Shown piece after piece: positions 54,262 to 63,437 of a stretch of DNA of 64,000 nucleotides (its first letter is position 1; each line of letters opens with the position of its first letter). This DNA is from Rhodococcus sp. AW25M09 (GTDB taxonomy: Bacteria > Actinomycetota > Actinomycetes > Mycobacteriales > Mycobacteriaceae). Position numbers and translations under genes: made by a program. Below the pieces are notes generated by a model that saw only the letters and a list, made by a program, of their open reading frames with translations, was not told the origin of the DNA and ran no database searches. Location: the NCBI RefSeq assembly GCF_000333955.1, contig NZ_CAPS01000051.1:1-64000 (forward strand), read 5' to 3'.

Positions 54262-55559
54262 GAACCTCTGTGAATCGGAATCGAGCTCGAGTGAAGCGTT
54301 CTTTGGTGGTCGGAGCCGGTGCGTGCGTGGTGGCGCTGTCGGCCGGAGCATGCTCGTCGGCCGGCATCTACGCGATACCGCTGCCCGGCGGTGCCGACGT
54401 CGGTGAGAACCCGTTGAACCTGACGGTGCAGTTCGACGACGTACTGGACCTCGTCCCGCAGTCGACCGTGAAGGTCGACGGCGTCTCGGTCGGCCGCGTC
54501 GACTCGATAACGGTCCCGAACGACGGCTGGACCGCCGACGTCAACGTCATCTTGAATTCCGACGTCGACCTTCCGGCCAACGCGATCGCATCGGTGCAAC
54601 AGACCAACCTGCTGGGCGAGAAGTTCGTGCAGCTCTCGGCACCTCCTGGCGACGAGGAAGCAGCGCGTCTGCAGGACGGGGCCACGATCCCGCTCGATCG
54701 CACCCGCCATGCCACCGATATCGAACAGGTACTCGGTGCGCTCTCGCTGCTGCTCAACGGCGGCGGTGTCGGGCAGCTCTCGCCGATCGTCAAGGAACTG
54801 AGCACGGCGTTCGACGGTCGCGAAGGCAGAACCAAAGAGCTTCTGCAGCAAGCGAACACCCTCATCGACGGCCTCAACCAGCAGCGTGACGACATCACCC
54901 GCGCCATCGACGGTCTCGACACACTGAGCGGGCGCGTCAACTCGCAGACCGACAAGATCGACGGGGTGCTGAAGGACCTGCCGATCGCCACCGAGGTTCT
55001 CGAGCAGCAGCGCCCGCAGCTGACCGAGATGCTCGGAGCGCTCGACCGTCTCGGAGCCGTCGGCACCGACGTGATCGACCGTTCCAAGGACGATCTCATC
55101 GCGGACCTGCGGGCACTACGCCCCACGCTCCAGGCCCTGGCCGATTCGGCGGACGACGTGGTGAGCTCGCTCGCGGTGATCCCCACCCTGCCGTTCGCGG
55201 ACGGTACCGAGAAGATCATCGAGGGCAACTCGGCGAACCTGTTCCTTTCGCTCGACCTGTCGATCGGAACTGCGTTGCGCAACTTCGGCGTCGGGGAGGG
55301 CGATCCGGTCTACATCCAGCCCAAGTACGGCAACACGCTGCCCGTCGTCGACCCGTCGAATCCGTACTACAACGGCAACGGACCGCGCCCGGGTTGGCCG
55401 ACGATCTCGCTGCTGCCGTTGCCGCCGATCATCCCGTCACCGGTTCCCGGTCCGGGTGCACCTGCGAACGAGCAGGCAGCGGCGGCCGCCGCGCCCGCAC
55501 CGGCCGATCCGTTCGCACCGTTGAACGATCTGCTCGAGCGATTCGGAGTTGGACAGTGA
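54258..55559 (+). CDS. mceE: Mce protein E, lipoprotein
   Basis: GTG 54258 gives 433 residues. The signal RSLVVGAGACVVALSAGACS ends in a lipobox-like AGAC, the expected lipoprotein position of MceE/LprK-type subunits. MCE domain: NLTVQFDDVLDLVPQSTVKV, DGVSVGRVDSITVPNDGWTA and ASVQQTNLLGEKFVQLSAPP. The helical portion (LSGRVNSQTDKIDGVLKDLP) precedes a Pro/Ala-rich C-terminus. GTGA overlap with mceF. Confidence 0.9.
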   Translation: MRTSVNRNRARVKRSLVVGAGACVVALSAGACSSAGIYAIPLPGGADVGENPLNLTVQFDDVLDLVPQSTVKVDGVSVGRVDSITVPNDGWTADVNVILNSDVDLPANAIASVQQTNLLGEKFVQLSAPPGDEEAARLQDGATIPLDRTRHATDIEQVLGALSLLLNGGGVGQLSPIVKELSTAFDGREGRTKELLQQANTLIDGLNQQRDDITRAIDGLDTLSGRVNSQTDKIDGVLKDLPIATEVLEQQRPQLTEMLGALDRLGAVGTDVIDRSKDDLIADLRALRPTLQALADSADDVVSSLAVIPTLPFADGTEKIIEGNSANLFLSLDLSIGTALRNFGVGEGDPVYIQPKYGNTLPVVDPSNPYYNGNGPRPGWPTISLLPLPPIIPSPVPGPGAPANEQAAAAAAPAPADPFAPLNDLLERFGVGQ

Positions 55560-56803
55560 GATCGAGACTGGTTCGCATTCAATTGGTCCTCTTCGTCGTG
55601 GTCGCTGTGGTGGGGTTGGTCTATGTCGGTGCCAAGTACGTGCGACTGGACAACATGCTCGGCTTCGGGCAGTACCAGGTCGATCTGAACCTCGCCGATT
55701 CCGGTGGCATCTTCTCCAACGCCGAGGTCACCTACCGAGGTGTCCCGGTGGGAACCGTCGGAGATCTGGAACTGACGGAAGACGGGATCCGAGTCGCGCT
55801 CATGCTCGACGACGGCGGCCCGGACATCCCAGCCGACACCAAGGCCGTCGTGGCCAACAGGTCGGCCATCGGTGAGCAGTACGTCGACCTGCAACCCGAG
55901 ACCGACCAGGGCCCGTTCCTGGTCGACGGTTCGCAGATCGCGGAGGCCGACACCACTACACCCGTGCCGGTGGAACAGGTTCTCGCCAACGCGAACACGC
56001 TGGTTCGGTCGGTACCGCTGGATACGTTGACGCGAGTCGTCAACGAGCTCGGTGTGGCGTTCGACGGAAAGGGCACGGATCTTGCGTCTCTCGTCGATTC
56101 GCTCGGGAACATCTCCGAGGCAGGCAACGAGGCGCTGCCGCAGACGCTCGCGCTGGTGCGCGACGCGGTGCCAGTGCTGAACACGCAGTCCGAGCAGTCG
56201 GATCTGATTCGGCAGTTCAGCACCAGCTTGGATGAGGTGACGGCTCAGTTGAAGTCCAGCGATCCGGACATCCGTCGCCTGATCGACACCGGCACAGCGG
56301 CGGGCGATCAGCTCGGTGGTCTCATCACCGATGCCGGTCCGGCTCTGACGACCGATATCAACAACCTAGCCCTGGTTGCTGCGCAGGCCGAACCCCGGTA
56401 CGTTGCGCTTCGTCCGTTCCTGACGTTCCTGCCTGCCCTCGGTGCCGGCATCTCCACCATCGTCCCGGACGACGGCACGATCCATCAGGGCCTGTTGCTC
56501 GAGACCAACAACCCGCCCCCGTGCACGGTGGGCTACGAGGGCAGCCAGGCGATCCTCGACGAGGAGAAGCGCAAGAACCCGAACTTCGATCCGACTCGGG
56601 AGAATTACCCGCTGAACCTCGACGCGAACTGCGCCACACCGCAGGGCAGCGTCACCGGTGTTCGTAGTGCGAACCGCATCGTGTTCGCCGATCCGGATGT
56701 GCCGCAGCCGTGGGACCTCAAGCCCAAGGTCGATCCCGAGAAGTTGAACCTCAACCCGATCGCCACCCAGTTGGCACCGCTGATCGGCGTCACGCCGAAG
56801 TAG
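55556..56803 (+). CDS. mceF: Mce protein F
   Basis: A 415-residue MCE protein from GTG 55556. TM helix LVRIQLVLFVVVAVVGLVYV; MCE domain YQVDLNLADSGGIFSNAEVT and YRGVPVGTVGDLELTEDGIR with VANRSAIGEQYVDLQPETDQ. The C-terminus includes PPPCTVGYEGSQAILDEEKR. Last of the six mce genes, all joined by 1- to 4-base overlaps. Confidence 0.9.
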   Translation: MRSRLVRIQLVLFVVVAVVGLVYVGAKYVRLDNMLGFGQYQVDLNLADSGGIFSNAEVTYRGVPVGTVGDLELTEDGIRVALMLDDGGPDIPADTKAVVANRSAIGEQYVDLQPETDQGPFLVDGSQIAEADTTTPVPVEQVLANANTLVRSVPLDTLTRVVNELGVAFDGKGTDLASLVDSLGNISEAGNEALPQTLALVRDAVPVLNTQSEQSDLIRQFSTSLDEVTAQLKSSDPDIRRLIDTGTAAGDQLGGLITDAGPALTTDINNLALVAAQAEPRYVALRPFLTFLPALGAGISTIVPDDGTIHQGLLLETNNPPPCTVGYEGSQAILDEEKRKNPNFDPTRENYPLNLDANCATPQGSVTGVRSANRIVFADPDVPQPWDLKPKVDPEKLNLNPIATQLAPLIGVTPK

Positions 56804-56887
56804 TGGAATCGGTGGAACTGCTGCTCAGCACTATCGTCGGGCCGAGAGTGGTTCGGCCGGATATTACCGAGTAGTAGGGTGGAAAGT

Positions 56888-57580
56888 GTGAACTCGAGCA
56901 CCGAAGCCCTGGAGTCCTCAGCGACTCCAGGGCGTAACAAGACCGCGAAAATCCTCTTTGCCGTCGTCACGGTGATCGCCGTGGCGGCCCTCGCGGCGGC
57001 CGTGTTCTTAGGATACGGCTGGGGCAATGCGTTGCTGAGTCAGAAGCCCACCGCGGACACCCGCGACGCGGCTCTCACCGGCGCTCAGCAAGCGGCCGTC
57101 AACCTCAACACGGTCGACGCGGCCACCATCGATCAGTCGTTCGACAACATGAAGTCGTCCATCACCGGCGACCTGATGCTCAACGACCTCGAGCAGACGC
57201 GGTCGGGTATCACCGACCAGGTTCGTCAGTCCGGTGCCAAGAGCGACGCCGAGGTGCTGCACGGAACGCTGACCGAGCTGAGCACGGACGAGAACACCGC
57301 CACCGCTCTCGTGGTCATCGCGACGACCACCACCTGGCCCGACCGCATCGAGCGCAGCAAGCTGACGATGAGCCTGGCCATGGAAGAGATCGACGGGGTG
57401 TGGAAGACCAACAAGGTCGACCCGATCGGTTCGCGGATCTCGCTCGACAACCCCAGCACAAACCCCGTCATCCCGAACGAACCGGGCGGCCCCGCCGATC
57501 CGAATGCCGCCGATCCGAATGCGGCCGACCCCGGTACGGACGCGACGCCTGCTCCCCAGCCGGACTCCGGCGGTAACTGA
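56888..57580 (+). CDS. Mce-associated membrane protein 1
   Basis: From GTG 56888 the protein has 230 residues. A cytoplasmic N-terminus is followed by TM helix ILFAVVTVIAVAALAAAVFL. The extracytoplasmic domain has LTGAQQAAVNLNTVDAATID, SFDNMKSSITGDLMLNDL and a beta-rich part ending in EIDGVWKTNKVDPIG, the pattern of Mce-associated (Mas) proteins encoded after mceF in mycolata. The tail is Pro/Asp/Ala-rich. The upstream 84-base gap has no terminator. Confidence 0.82.
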   Translation: MNSSTEALESSATPGRNKTAKILFAVVTVIAVAALAAAVFLGYGWGNALLSQKPTADTRDAALTGAQQAAVNLNTVDAATIDQSFDNMKSSITGDLMLNDLEQTRSGITDQVRQSGAKSDAEVLHGTLTELSTDENTATALVVIATTTTWPDRIERSKLTMSLAMEEIDGVWKTNKVDPIGSRISLDNPSTNPVIPNEPGGPADPNAADPNAADPGTDATPAPQPDSGGN

Positions 57581-57637
57581 GAATCCGGCAGTGGTGTTTT
57601 CCGTCTGTACCGAAGTGAGTTTCGAAGGAGTTCTGTA

Positions 57638-58480
57638 GTGCCTCCCCAGCGTCGCAAGATCGTTCCACCCACCACCACCAGCAAGGTTCGACGCAAGGTG
57701 GCCGGCACCGGGAAGCCGACTGCAGCCGACACCGACACGGCGTCGACCGACGCCGAGGGATCGGCGGCCGCCGAGTCGCAGGCCATCGCGACGCCGCCGC
57801 CGACCGAGCCGGTTCTCGACAAGCCCGCAACCGACAAGCCTGTGACCGAGAAGCCGTCACTCGAGAAGCCTTCGGTCGACAAGTCTGCAACCGACAAGTC
57901 TGCAACCGACAAAACTGCAACCGAGAAGCCTTCGGTCGACAAGCCTGCTGCCGACTCCATCGCAAGCGCCTCGTCCTCCGGACCGGTGTCGGGTATCGGC
58001 TACAAGCACGTGATCGTCGTCGCGGTGATTGCCGTGGTGCTCGGCGCGTTCGCTGCCGTTGCCGCGTTCAAGCCGTTCGCCACGATCGACAATGCGGCGT
58101 GGGTGGATTCCGCGGCCACCCAGGAGGTCACTTCGGCTGCGACCGATGCGCTGCAGACCCTGTACACGTACAAGGCCGAGACGATCGATGCCGATTTCGA
58201 TGCGGCCCGCGCTGTTCTCAATCAGTCGATGCTCGAGGAGTTCAACTCCACCGCTGAGACAACCAAATCTGCTGTGGTGCAGACGAGTACGGGTACCGAG
58301 GCCATGGTGACGGACATCGGTGTCACGCGGTTGGAGGACGACAAGGCCGAGCTGCTCGCCAATGTGAACATCAGCGCCACGCAGAACGGCGTCGCGTCGG
58401 GCAGCGCCGAGGGCCCGTTGACGGTGAACATGGAGAAGGTCGACGGCTCCTGGAAGCTCTCGGCCATCGACGATCAGTAG
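57638..58480 (+). CDS. Mce-associated membrane protein 2 with charged pentapeptide repeats
   Basis: A 280-residue Mas-type protein from GTG 57638. The cytoplasmic N-terminal 125 residues contain about nine tandem (D/E)K(P/S/T)xx pentapeptides (residues 61-105). A TM helix follows (HVIVVAVIAVVLGAFAAVAA), then the Mas domain with ATDALQTLYTYKAETIDADF and MEKVDGSWKLSAIDDQ. It probably stabilises the Mce complex. Followed by a terminator with a T-tract. Confidence 0.8.
   Translation: MPPQRRKIVPPTTTSKVRRKVAGTGKPTAADTDTASTDAEGSAAAESQAIATPPPTEPVLDKPATDKPVTEKPSLEKPSVDKSATDKSATDKTATEKPSVDKPAADSIASASSSGPVSGIGYKHVIVVAVIAVVLGAFAAVAAFKPFATIDNAAWVDSAATQEVTSAATDALQTLYTYKAETIDADFDAARAVLNQSMLEEFNSTAETTKSAVVQTSTGTEAMVTDIGVTRLEDDKAELLANVNISATQNGVASGSAEGPLTVNMEKVDGSWKLSAIDDQ
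57818..57952 (+). repeat. 15-bp repeats encoding (D/E)K(P/S/T)xx pentapeptides
   Basis: Nine units encode DKPAT, DKPVT, EKPSL, EKPSV, DKSAT, DKSAT, DKTAT, EKPSV and DKPAA in the cytoplasmic part of the second Mce-associated protein. The codons GACAAG and GAGAAG recur every 15 bases. Confidence 0.85.
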
Positions 58481-58506
58481 TCGCTCCGACCAGTAGCTCG
58501 ATCAGG

Positions 58507-58546
58507 CCCCGTTCGACGCAGAAGCCCTGCGTGGACGGGGTTTTTT
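58507..58546 (+). terminator. Intrinsic terminator ending the mce operon
   Basis: CCCCGTTCGACGCAG and CTGCGTGGACGGGG pair around a short loop, with one bulge, followed immediately by TTTTTT. Confidence 0.88.
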
Positions 58547-58673
58547 CGTGTCGTTTTCGGCCATCTGTCACCGACTTCGGGCCGAGCTACCATCGCGTTT
58601 GCGTCCTGGTTGGGACGAGCCCTGGTTGTTCGGGACAACCATTTTCACGCTCGGACAGCCAGGGGTGGATCCG

Positions 58674-58703
58674 ATGAAAACGGAGCATGCTGGTCATGAC
58701 TGA
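58674..58703 (+). CDS. Possible leader peptide MKTEHAGHD overlapping the aminotransferase-reductase start
   Basis: ATG 58674 has a good ribosome site (GGGGTGG) and encodes nine residues before TGA. The stop lies five bases past ATG 58696, the favoured start of the main gene, in another frame. Such overlap could couple or attenuate translation. Could be chance. Confidence 0.35.
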   Translation: MKTEHAGHD

Positions 58704-61272
58704 CACAACTATCGATTTTTCCGTGCTGGAATCCCGGTCCGGTCGATCGGGCTTTGCCGAGCACGTCAATCCCGAACTGTATCGCTTGTTGTCTGCGCTG
58801 AACCTGGATCGCGAGTACGTGCGCGGCGACGGGACGGTCCTGTTCGACGCCTCGGGCCGACGCTATCTCGACTTCGCGGGGGCGTACGGAGCCCTTCCGT
58901 TCGGGCACGGTCCCACTCCGATCTGGCAGGCGGTCAACGACGTTCGCTGCAGCGGGGAGGCAATTTTCGTGCAGCCCTCGGTGCTGAGCGCGGCCGGTGA
59001 ATTGGCAGATCGGTTGGGGCGCATGGCCCCAGAGGGGTTGACGCGAACGACGTTCGTCAACAGTGGTACCGAGGCGACGGAGGTCGCGCTCAAGATCGCC
59101 CGAGCGCACACCGGGCGGCTGGGTGTGCTGACCACCGCGAACAGCTTCCACGGTAAGACCCTCGGTGCCTTGTCTGCGACGGGAAACATCAAGTATCAGA
59201 ACGGTTTCGGCGCTCCGGTCGAGGGATTCGATCATATCGAGTTCGGGGATTCGGATGCGCTCGACGCGGCCCTGGCGGCAGCACCCGGGCATTATGCAGT
59301 GTTTCTGGTGGAGCCGATTCAGGGTGAGGGTGGAGTGGTGTGCCCGCCCGACGGATACCTGCGCCGCGTGCGGGAGATCTGCGATCGGCACGGGGTGCTC
59401 ATGGCACTCGACGAGGTGCAGACCGGGCTCGGCCGGACGGGCCGGATGTTCGCAGCCGAGCACGACGGCGTGGTGCCGGACATTCTGACTCTCGCCAAGG
59501 CGCTCGGCGGCGGAATCGTGCCGGTGGGCGCGGTGCTGAGCCGCCCGGAGTTGGTGGGGGAGAGCTTCGCGCTACGACACACGTCGACCTTCGCGGGGAA
59601 CGCGTTGGCTGCACGGGTGGGTATCGCGGTACTCGACGAACTGACTCGGGATGGCTGCGCGGTGGTGGAGAATGCGGCGGTACTCGGCCATCGGCTGAAG
59701 AACGATCTGAGCGCGCTGGCCGAGAAGTATCCGTCGGTGGTCACCGAGGTACGCGGCCGCGGACTGTTGCTGGGCATCGAACTCACCGCGGACGTGAACT
59801 TCGTCGGACGGCAGTCGCTGCTCGGATCGATCGCAGATCAGCACAACCTCTCCGCGGTGATCTGCTCGTACCTGCTCAATGTCGAGGGGATCCGAGTGGC
59901 TCCGACTCTGTTCGGCAACAGGGTGATTCGCATCGAGCCGCCGCTCACGGTGTCCGGGGTGCAGTGCTCGCGTCTGGTCGCCGCGCTGGACCGGGCGTTG
60001 GGCTACGCGGCAGCCGGAGACATGGACGGATTGTTCGGGCACCTGTTGGGCCGTCCGACCGTCGCCACGCCGCCTGCCCTCGCGGCGCTGCGTCCCGGGC
60101 GTACCCCCGACATCGCGGTACGGCCCACCGATCGACGTTTCGCGTTCATCGCGCATCCCCTCGATCTCGGGTTCTTCGCGGCATTCGACCCGGCGCTCGA
60201 GGTGTTCGACGACTCCGAGCGACAGGACTTGCTCGAGCGGTTCGCGGCGTCGACGTCCGAGCTCGAACCCGCGTCGTTCGTCATCGGCAGCGGCCGGGTC
60301 GTCGGAGGCGGGGACGCGACGGCGCACGGTGATCTGATAGGGCTGCCGTACACCTCTCAGCAGTTGCTGCAGCTGCCGACCCAGCGTGCGCTGGCAGTGG
60401 TGGGCGGTGCCGTCGAACTGGCGATCTCACGCGGTGCAACGGTCGTCGGGTTGGGCGGTTATTCATCGGTGATCACCGGGAACGGGCTGGGTCTCGGAGT
60501 AACAGCTCGGCCGATCACCACTGGCAACACGTTCACCGCCGCGGCGAGTCTGCGGGCTGTTCGACGCGTGTGCCGTGAACGCGGTATCGATGTCGGGCGG
60601 GCGAGGGTGACGATTCTCGGCGCTGCCGGAGCGATCGGTCGGACCATCGGCAGGCAGTTGGCCGGCGAAGTCGGGAGTATTGCGTTGGTCGGTAGGCAGG
60701 GTGAGAGTTCGGTCATCGCTCCGAAGTTGTGGGCCGCGGCGCAGGAGATGGTGGCCGGCGCGAGGGCCGGCTCCGGCTCGGGGGATCTCGCGGTTGCTGC
60801 CGATACGGTCGGTGGTGACTTGGATGATCTGATCAGGTCGCAGCACATCGAGTTCTTCACCGATCCCGTTGTTGCGGTGAAGGATTCGTTGATCGTGATC
60901 GCTGCGACATCTGCACCGCATGCGCTGATCGATCCGACGGACCTGATGGAGGGTGCCATCGTGTGCGATGTTGCGCAGCCCCCGAACATCGGCCGTGACG
61001 TGCGAGGTGAGCGGCCGGACGTGACGGTGTTCGACGGCGGCATCGTTCGGGTGCCGTCGGGTTCGGATTTCGGGTTGACCTACGGGTTGGCTCCCGGCCT
61101 GACGTACGCCTGCATGGCCGAGACGATGCTGATTGCGCTGTCGGGAGAGTTCGGACTCCGCAGCATCGGTACCAGTCTCGACGGTGACAGCGTCGAGAGA
61201 TTGGGCGAGCTGGCCGACGTCCACGGGTTCGCACTCGCGGAAGCCACGCGCTGGCGCGAAGGCAGTCAGTAG
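58696..61272 (+). CDS. Fused class III aminotransferase / AAR-like acyl-thioester reductase
   Basis: An 858-residue protein from ATG 58696 (ATG 58687 also possible). Residues 1-430 are a class III PLP aminotransferase: TTFVNSGTEATEVALKIARA, VFLVEPIQGEGGVVCPPDGY, MALDEVQTGLGRTGRMFAAE and ILTLAKALGGGIVPVGAVLS with the PLP lysine near residue 268. Residues 480-858 match aldehyde-forming acyl-ACP reductase (AAR) of cyanobacteria: TVVGLGGYSSVITGNG, ITTGNTFTAAASLRAVRRVC, the cofactor loop VTILGAAGAIGRTIGRQLAG, VFDGGIVRVPSGS, and YACMAETMLIALSGEF, where the Cys (about residue 806) aligns with the catalytic Cys of AAR. Both sites look intact. Reduction of an acyl thioester to an aldehyde, then transamination to an amine, is the inferred chemistry. 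Confidence 0.8.
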   Translation: MTDTTIDFSVLESRSGRSGFAEHVNPELYRLLSALNLDREYVRGDGTVLFDASGRRYLDFAGAYGALPFGHGPTPIWQAVNDVRCSGEAIFVQPSVLSAAGELADRLGRMAPEGLTRTTFVNSGTEATEVALKIARAHTGRLGVLTTANSFHGKTLGALSATGNIKYQNGFGAPVEGFDHIEFGDSDALDAALAAAPGHYAVFLVEPIQGEGGVVCPPDGYLRRVREICDRHGVLMALDEVQTGLGRTGRMFAAEHDGVVPDILTLAKALGGGIVPVGAVLSRPELVGESFALRHTSTFAGNALAARVGIAVLDELTRDGCAVVENAAVLGHRLKNDLSALAEKYPSVVTEVRGRGLLLGIELTADVNFVGRQSLLGSIADQHNLSAVICSYLLNVEGIRVAPTLFGNRVIRIEPPLTVSGVQCSRLVAALDRALGYAAAGDMDGLFGHLLGRPTVATPPALAALRPGRTPDIAVRPTDRRFAFIAHPLDLGFFAAFDPALEVFDDSERQDLLERFAASTSELEPASFVIGSGRVVGGGDATAHGDLIGLPYTSQQLLQLPTQRALAVVGGAVELAISRGATVVGLGGYSSVITGNGLGLGVTARPITTGNTFTAAASLRAVRRVCRERGIDVGRARVTILGAAGAIGRTIGRQLAGEVGSIALVGRQGESSVIAPKLWAAAQEMVAGARAGSGSGDLAVAADTVGGDLDDLIRSQHIEFFTDPVVAVKDSLIVIAATSAPHALIDPTDLMEGAIVCDVAQPPNIGRDVRGERPDVTVFDGGIVRVPSGSDFGLTYGLAPGLTYACMAETMLIALSGEFGLRSIGTSLDGDSVERLGELADVHGFALAEATRWREGSQ

Positions 61273-63437
61273 TCGACCGGGTCCGGGGTCCGCGCCACTC
61301 GGTGTACCCCGGACCCGTCGTCGTCGGTGGATCCCGATCGTCTCGGGGTGGGATGGAGCCACCAGTTCGCATGTCCCATCAGTGTGACGAGGGCAGGCAC
61401 CAGCATCATTCGCACGATGGTGGCGTCGATGAGGAGCCCGACGATGATGCCGACGCCGACGAGTCGCATCATGGACAGTTCCGACAACGAGAAGAACGCG
61501 GTGACGGTGATCAGCAGTAGCGCAGCGGCTGTCACGACACGTCCGGTGCGCGCTGCTCCGATGCGTACCGCTTCTCGGGTGGTGGCACCGTTGTCATGGG
61601 CCTCGACGATGCGCGAGAGCAGAAAGATCTCGTAGTCGGTGGACAGGCCGAACACCACTGCCATGATGAGGATGCTCATCGTGGACTGCAGCGGCCCAGG
61701 CGTGACGCCGATCGCTCCGGCACCGTTGCCGTCGTGGAAGATCCAGGTGAGCACGCCGAACGTGGCACCCAGGCTGACTATCGCCATCGCAATCGCTTTG
61801 AGGCTGAGCACGATCGAACGGAACGCCAGTGTCGTCATGGTGAACGTGGCCAACACCATGATGGCCAACATCCACGGAATGGTGGAGTAGATCGCAGCGA
61901 TGCCGTCCTCGCTCGCTGCGGTGCTGCCGCCCACTCGCAGCGTGGTCCCGGTGGGGGCGGGAATCGACCTGATCCGGTCGAGAGTGGCGAGTGCACCCGG
62001 GGTGCGGTCGGCCGAGGTCATGATGGCGTCGACCACGGCCAGATTGTCGGCGGCACCGCCGGGAATCACTGCCGCGACACCGTCCGCGCGGCCGATGGCA
62101 GCGGTGACTTCTGCGATGGCATTCGGGCTCGGCGGTGCACCGGTATCCGATTCGATGAGGACGGTGACGCCGGTGTTGGTGAGCGTGAAATCGGTGAACA
62201 ACTTCTCTGTGGCGATGCGGGCAGGTGCGCCCCGAGGCAGGCCCGTGTGGTCGAGGTCTCCCAGCGCGACCCCCGAGACAGGGGCGCTGAGCACGGCCAG
62301 CACACCGATGATGGCGACCGCAACGAGGATCGGCCTGCGCATCACCCGGTCGGCGACAGTGCCCCAGAACTTCTGCGCCCGCGCGTCGCCGCGGTCGATC
62401 GCGCCCGTGCGCCAACTCAGCGAATCGATGCGGGGTCCGAGGAGGGCGAGCGCGGCCGGAAGGGCGGTCAGCGAGATCACCGCGGCGACGGCGACAGCGG
62501 CAATGCCGCCGAAGCCCAGCGAGCGGATCATCGCCTGCGGGAAGACCAGCATGCCGATGAACCCACAGACCAGCAACAGGGCCGAAAACGCCACGGTGCG
62601 GCCGGCCGTGGACATCGTGCGGCGCACCGCAGCTGCCGTTCCGCGGCCGCTGCGAACCTCCTCGCGACACCGCGTGAGCACGAACAGGCTGTAGTCGACG
62701 GCCATTCCCAGTCCGACGAGGGACGCGATATTGGTGGCGAATACCGACACCTCGGTGACGCTGTTCAATGCTCTGAGAACGGTCAGTGAGGCCAGCACGC
62801 TGAGGCCGCCGATCACCAGAGGAATCGCTGCGGCGACGAGTCCACCGAAGATGAGCAGCAGCAGCACCAGCAGAATGGGGAAGGTGATGGTCTCGGCTCG
62901 CACCAGATCTGCGCGTGCTTGCTCGTTGTACGCGTCGGCGATGGCCGAGAATCCACCGAACTGCACGGTCACGCCGTCGATCGTCAACTGCTCGCGCAGG
63001 TCCTGATAGGTCTTGATGCGCCGATCCTCGTCGCCGGTCAGAATCAGTACGGCGAGGGCCGACTGCCCGTCCGACGAACGCATGCCGGGGGCGAAGGTAT
63101 CGGGCACCGTCCAGTAGGTGATGGGATCGCGAGCCAGTGCGGACTCGTCGATGGTGCTCAGGCCGGCTGTTACGGTCTCGCCGATCTGGTCGACCGTTCG
63201 TCCGTCCGTCGGGGTGTAGACCACCGCGATGTCCGGAACGTCACGACCGAAGCGGGATTCGACCAGCGCGTCGACCCGGGCCGACTCGCTACCCGGGTCG
63301 CTGTAGCCGCCGAGACTGAGCTCGTCGACCACGCCCAGTCCCCATACACCCGAGACGAGAACGGCCGCGACGACCGTCGTCAGTACCCACCGCGCACGCG
63401 TGATGACGAAGTCGACGACGGGCGCACCCCTGTTCAC
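61266..63437 (-). CDS. MMPL/RND family transporter
   Basis: GTG 63437 overlaps the preceding small ORF by four bases (GTGA) and gives 723 residues. TM1 is near residues 14-34 (WVLTTVVAAVLVSGVWGLGV). The relay motifs are SLVGLGMAVDYSLFVLTRCR and VVFGLSTDYEIFLLSRIVEA, followed by RTGRVVTAAALLLITVTAFF. Roughly 12 TM helices and two periplasmic porter domains are seen. It is diverged from the MMPL protein at 39.9 kb. It is convergent with the aminotransferase-AAR gene, overlapping it by seven bases. Substrate unknown; export of a lipid product of that enzyme is a hypothesis. Confidence 0.9.
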   Translation of the reverse strand: MNRGAPVVDFVITRARWVLTTVVAAVLVSGVWGLGVVDELSLGGYSDPGSESARVDALVESRFGRDVPDIAVVYTPTDGRTVDQIGETVTAGLSTIDESALARDPITYWTVPDTFAPGMRSSDGQSALAVLILTGDEDRRIKTYQDLREQLTIDGVTVQFGGFSAIADAYNEQARADLVRAETITFPILLVLLLLIFGGLVAAAIPLVIGGLSVLASLTVLRALNSVTEVSVFATNIASLVGLGMAVDYSLFVLTRCREEVRSGRGTAAAVRRTMSTAGRTVAFSALLLVCGFIGMLVFPQAMIRSLGFGGIAAVAVAAVISLTALPAALALLGPRIDSLSWRTGAIDRGDARAQKFWGTVADRVMRRPILVAVAIIGVLAVLSAPVSGVALGDLDHTGLPRGAPARIATEKLFTDFTLTNTGVTVLIESDTGAPPSPNAIAEVTAAIGRADGVAAVIPGGAADNLAVVDAIMTSADRTPGALATLDRIRSIPAPTGTTLRVGGSTAASEDGIAAIYSTIPWMLAIMVLATFTMTTLAFRSIVLSLKAIAMAIVSLGATFGVLTWIFHDGNGAGAIGVTPGPLQSTMSILIMAVVFGLSTDYEIFLLSRIVEAHDNGATTREAVRIGAARTGRVVTAAALLLITVTAFFSLSELSMMRLVGVGIIVGLLIDATIVRMMLVPALVTLMGHANWWLHPTPRRSGSTDDDGSGVHRVARTPDPVDY

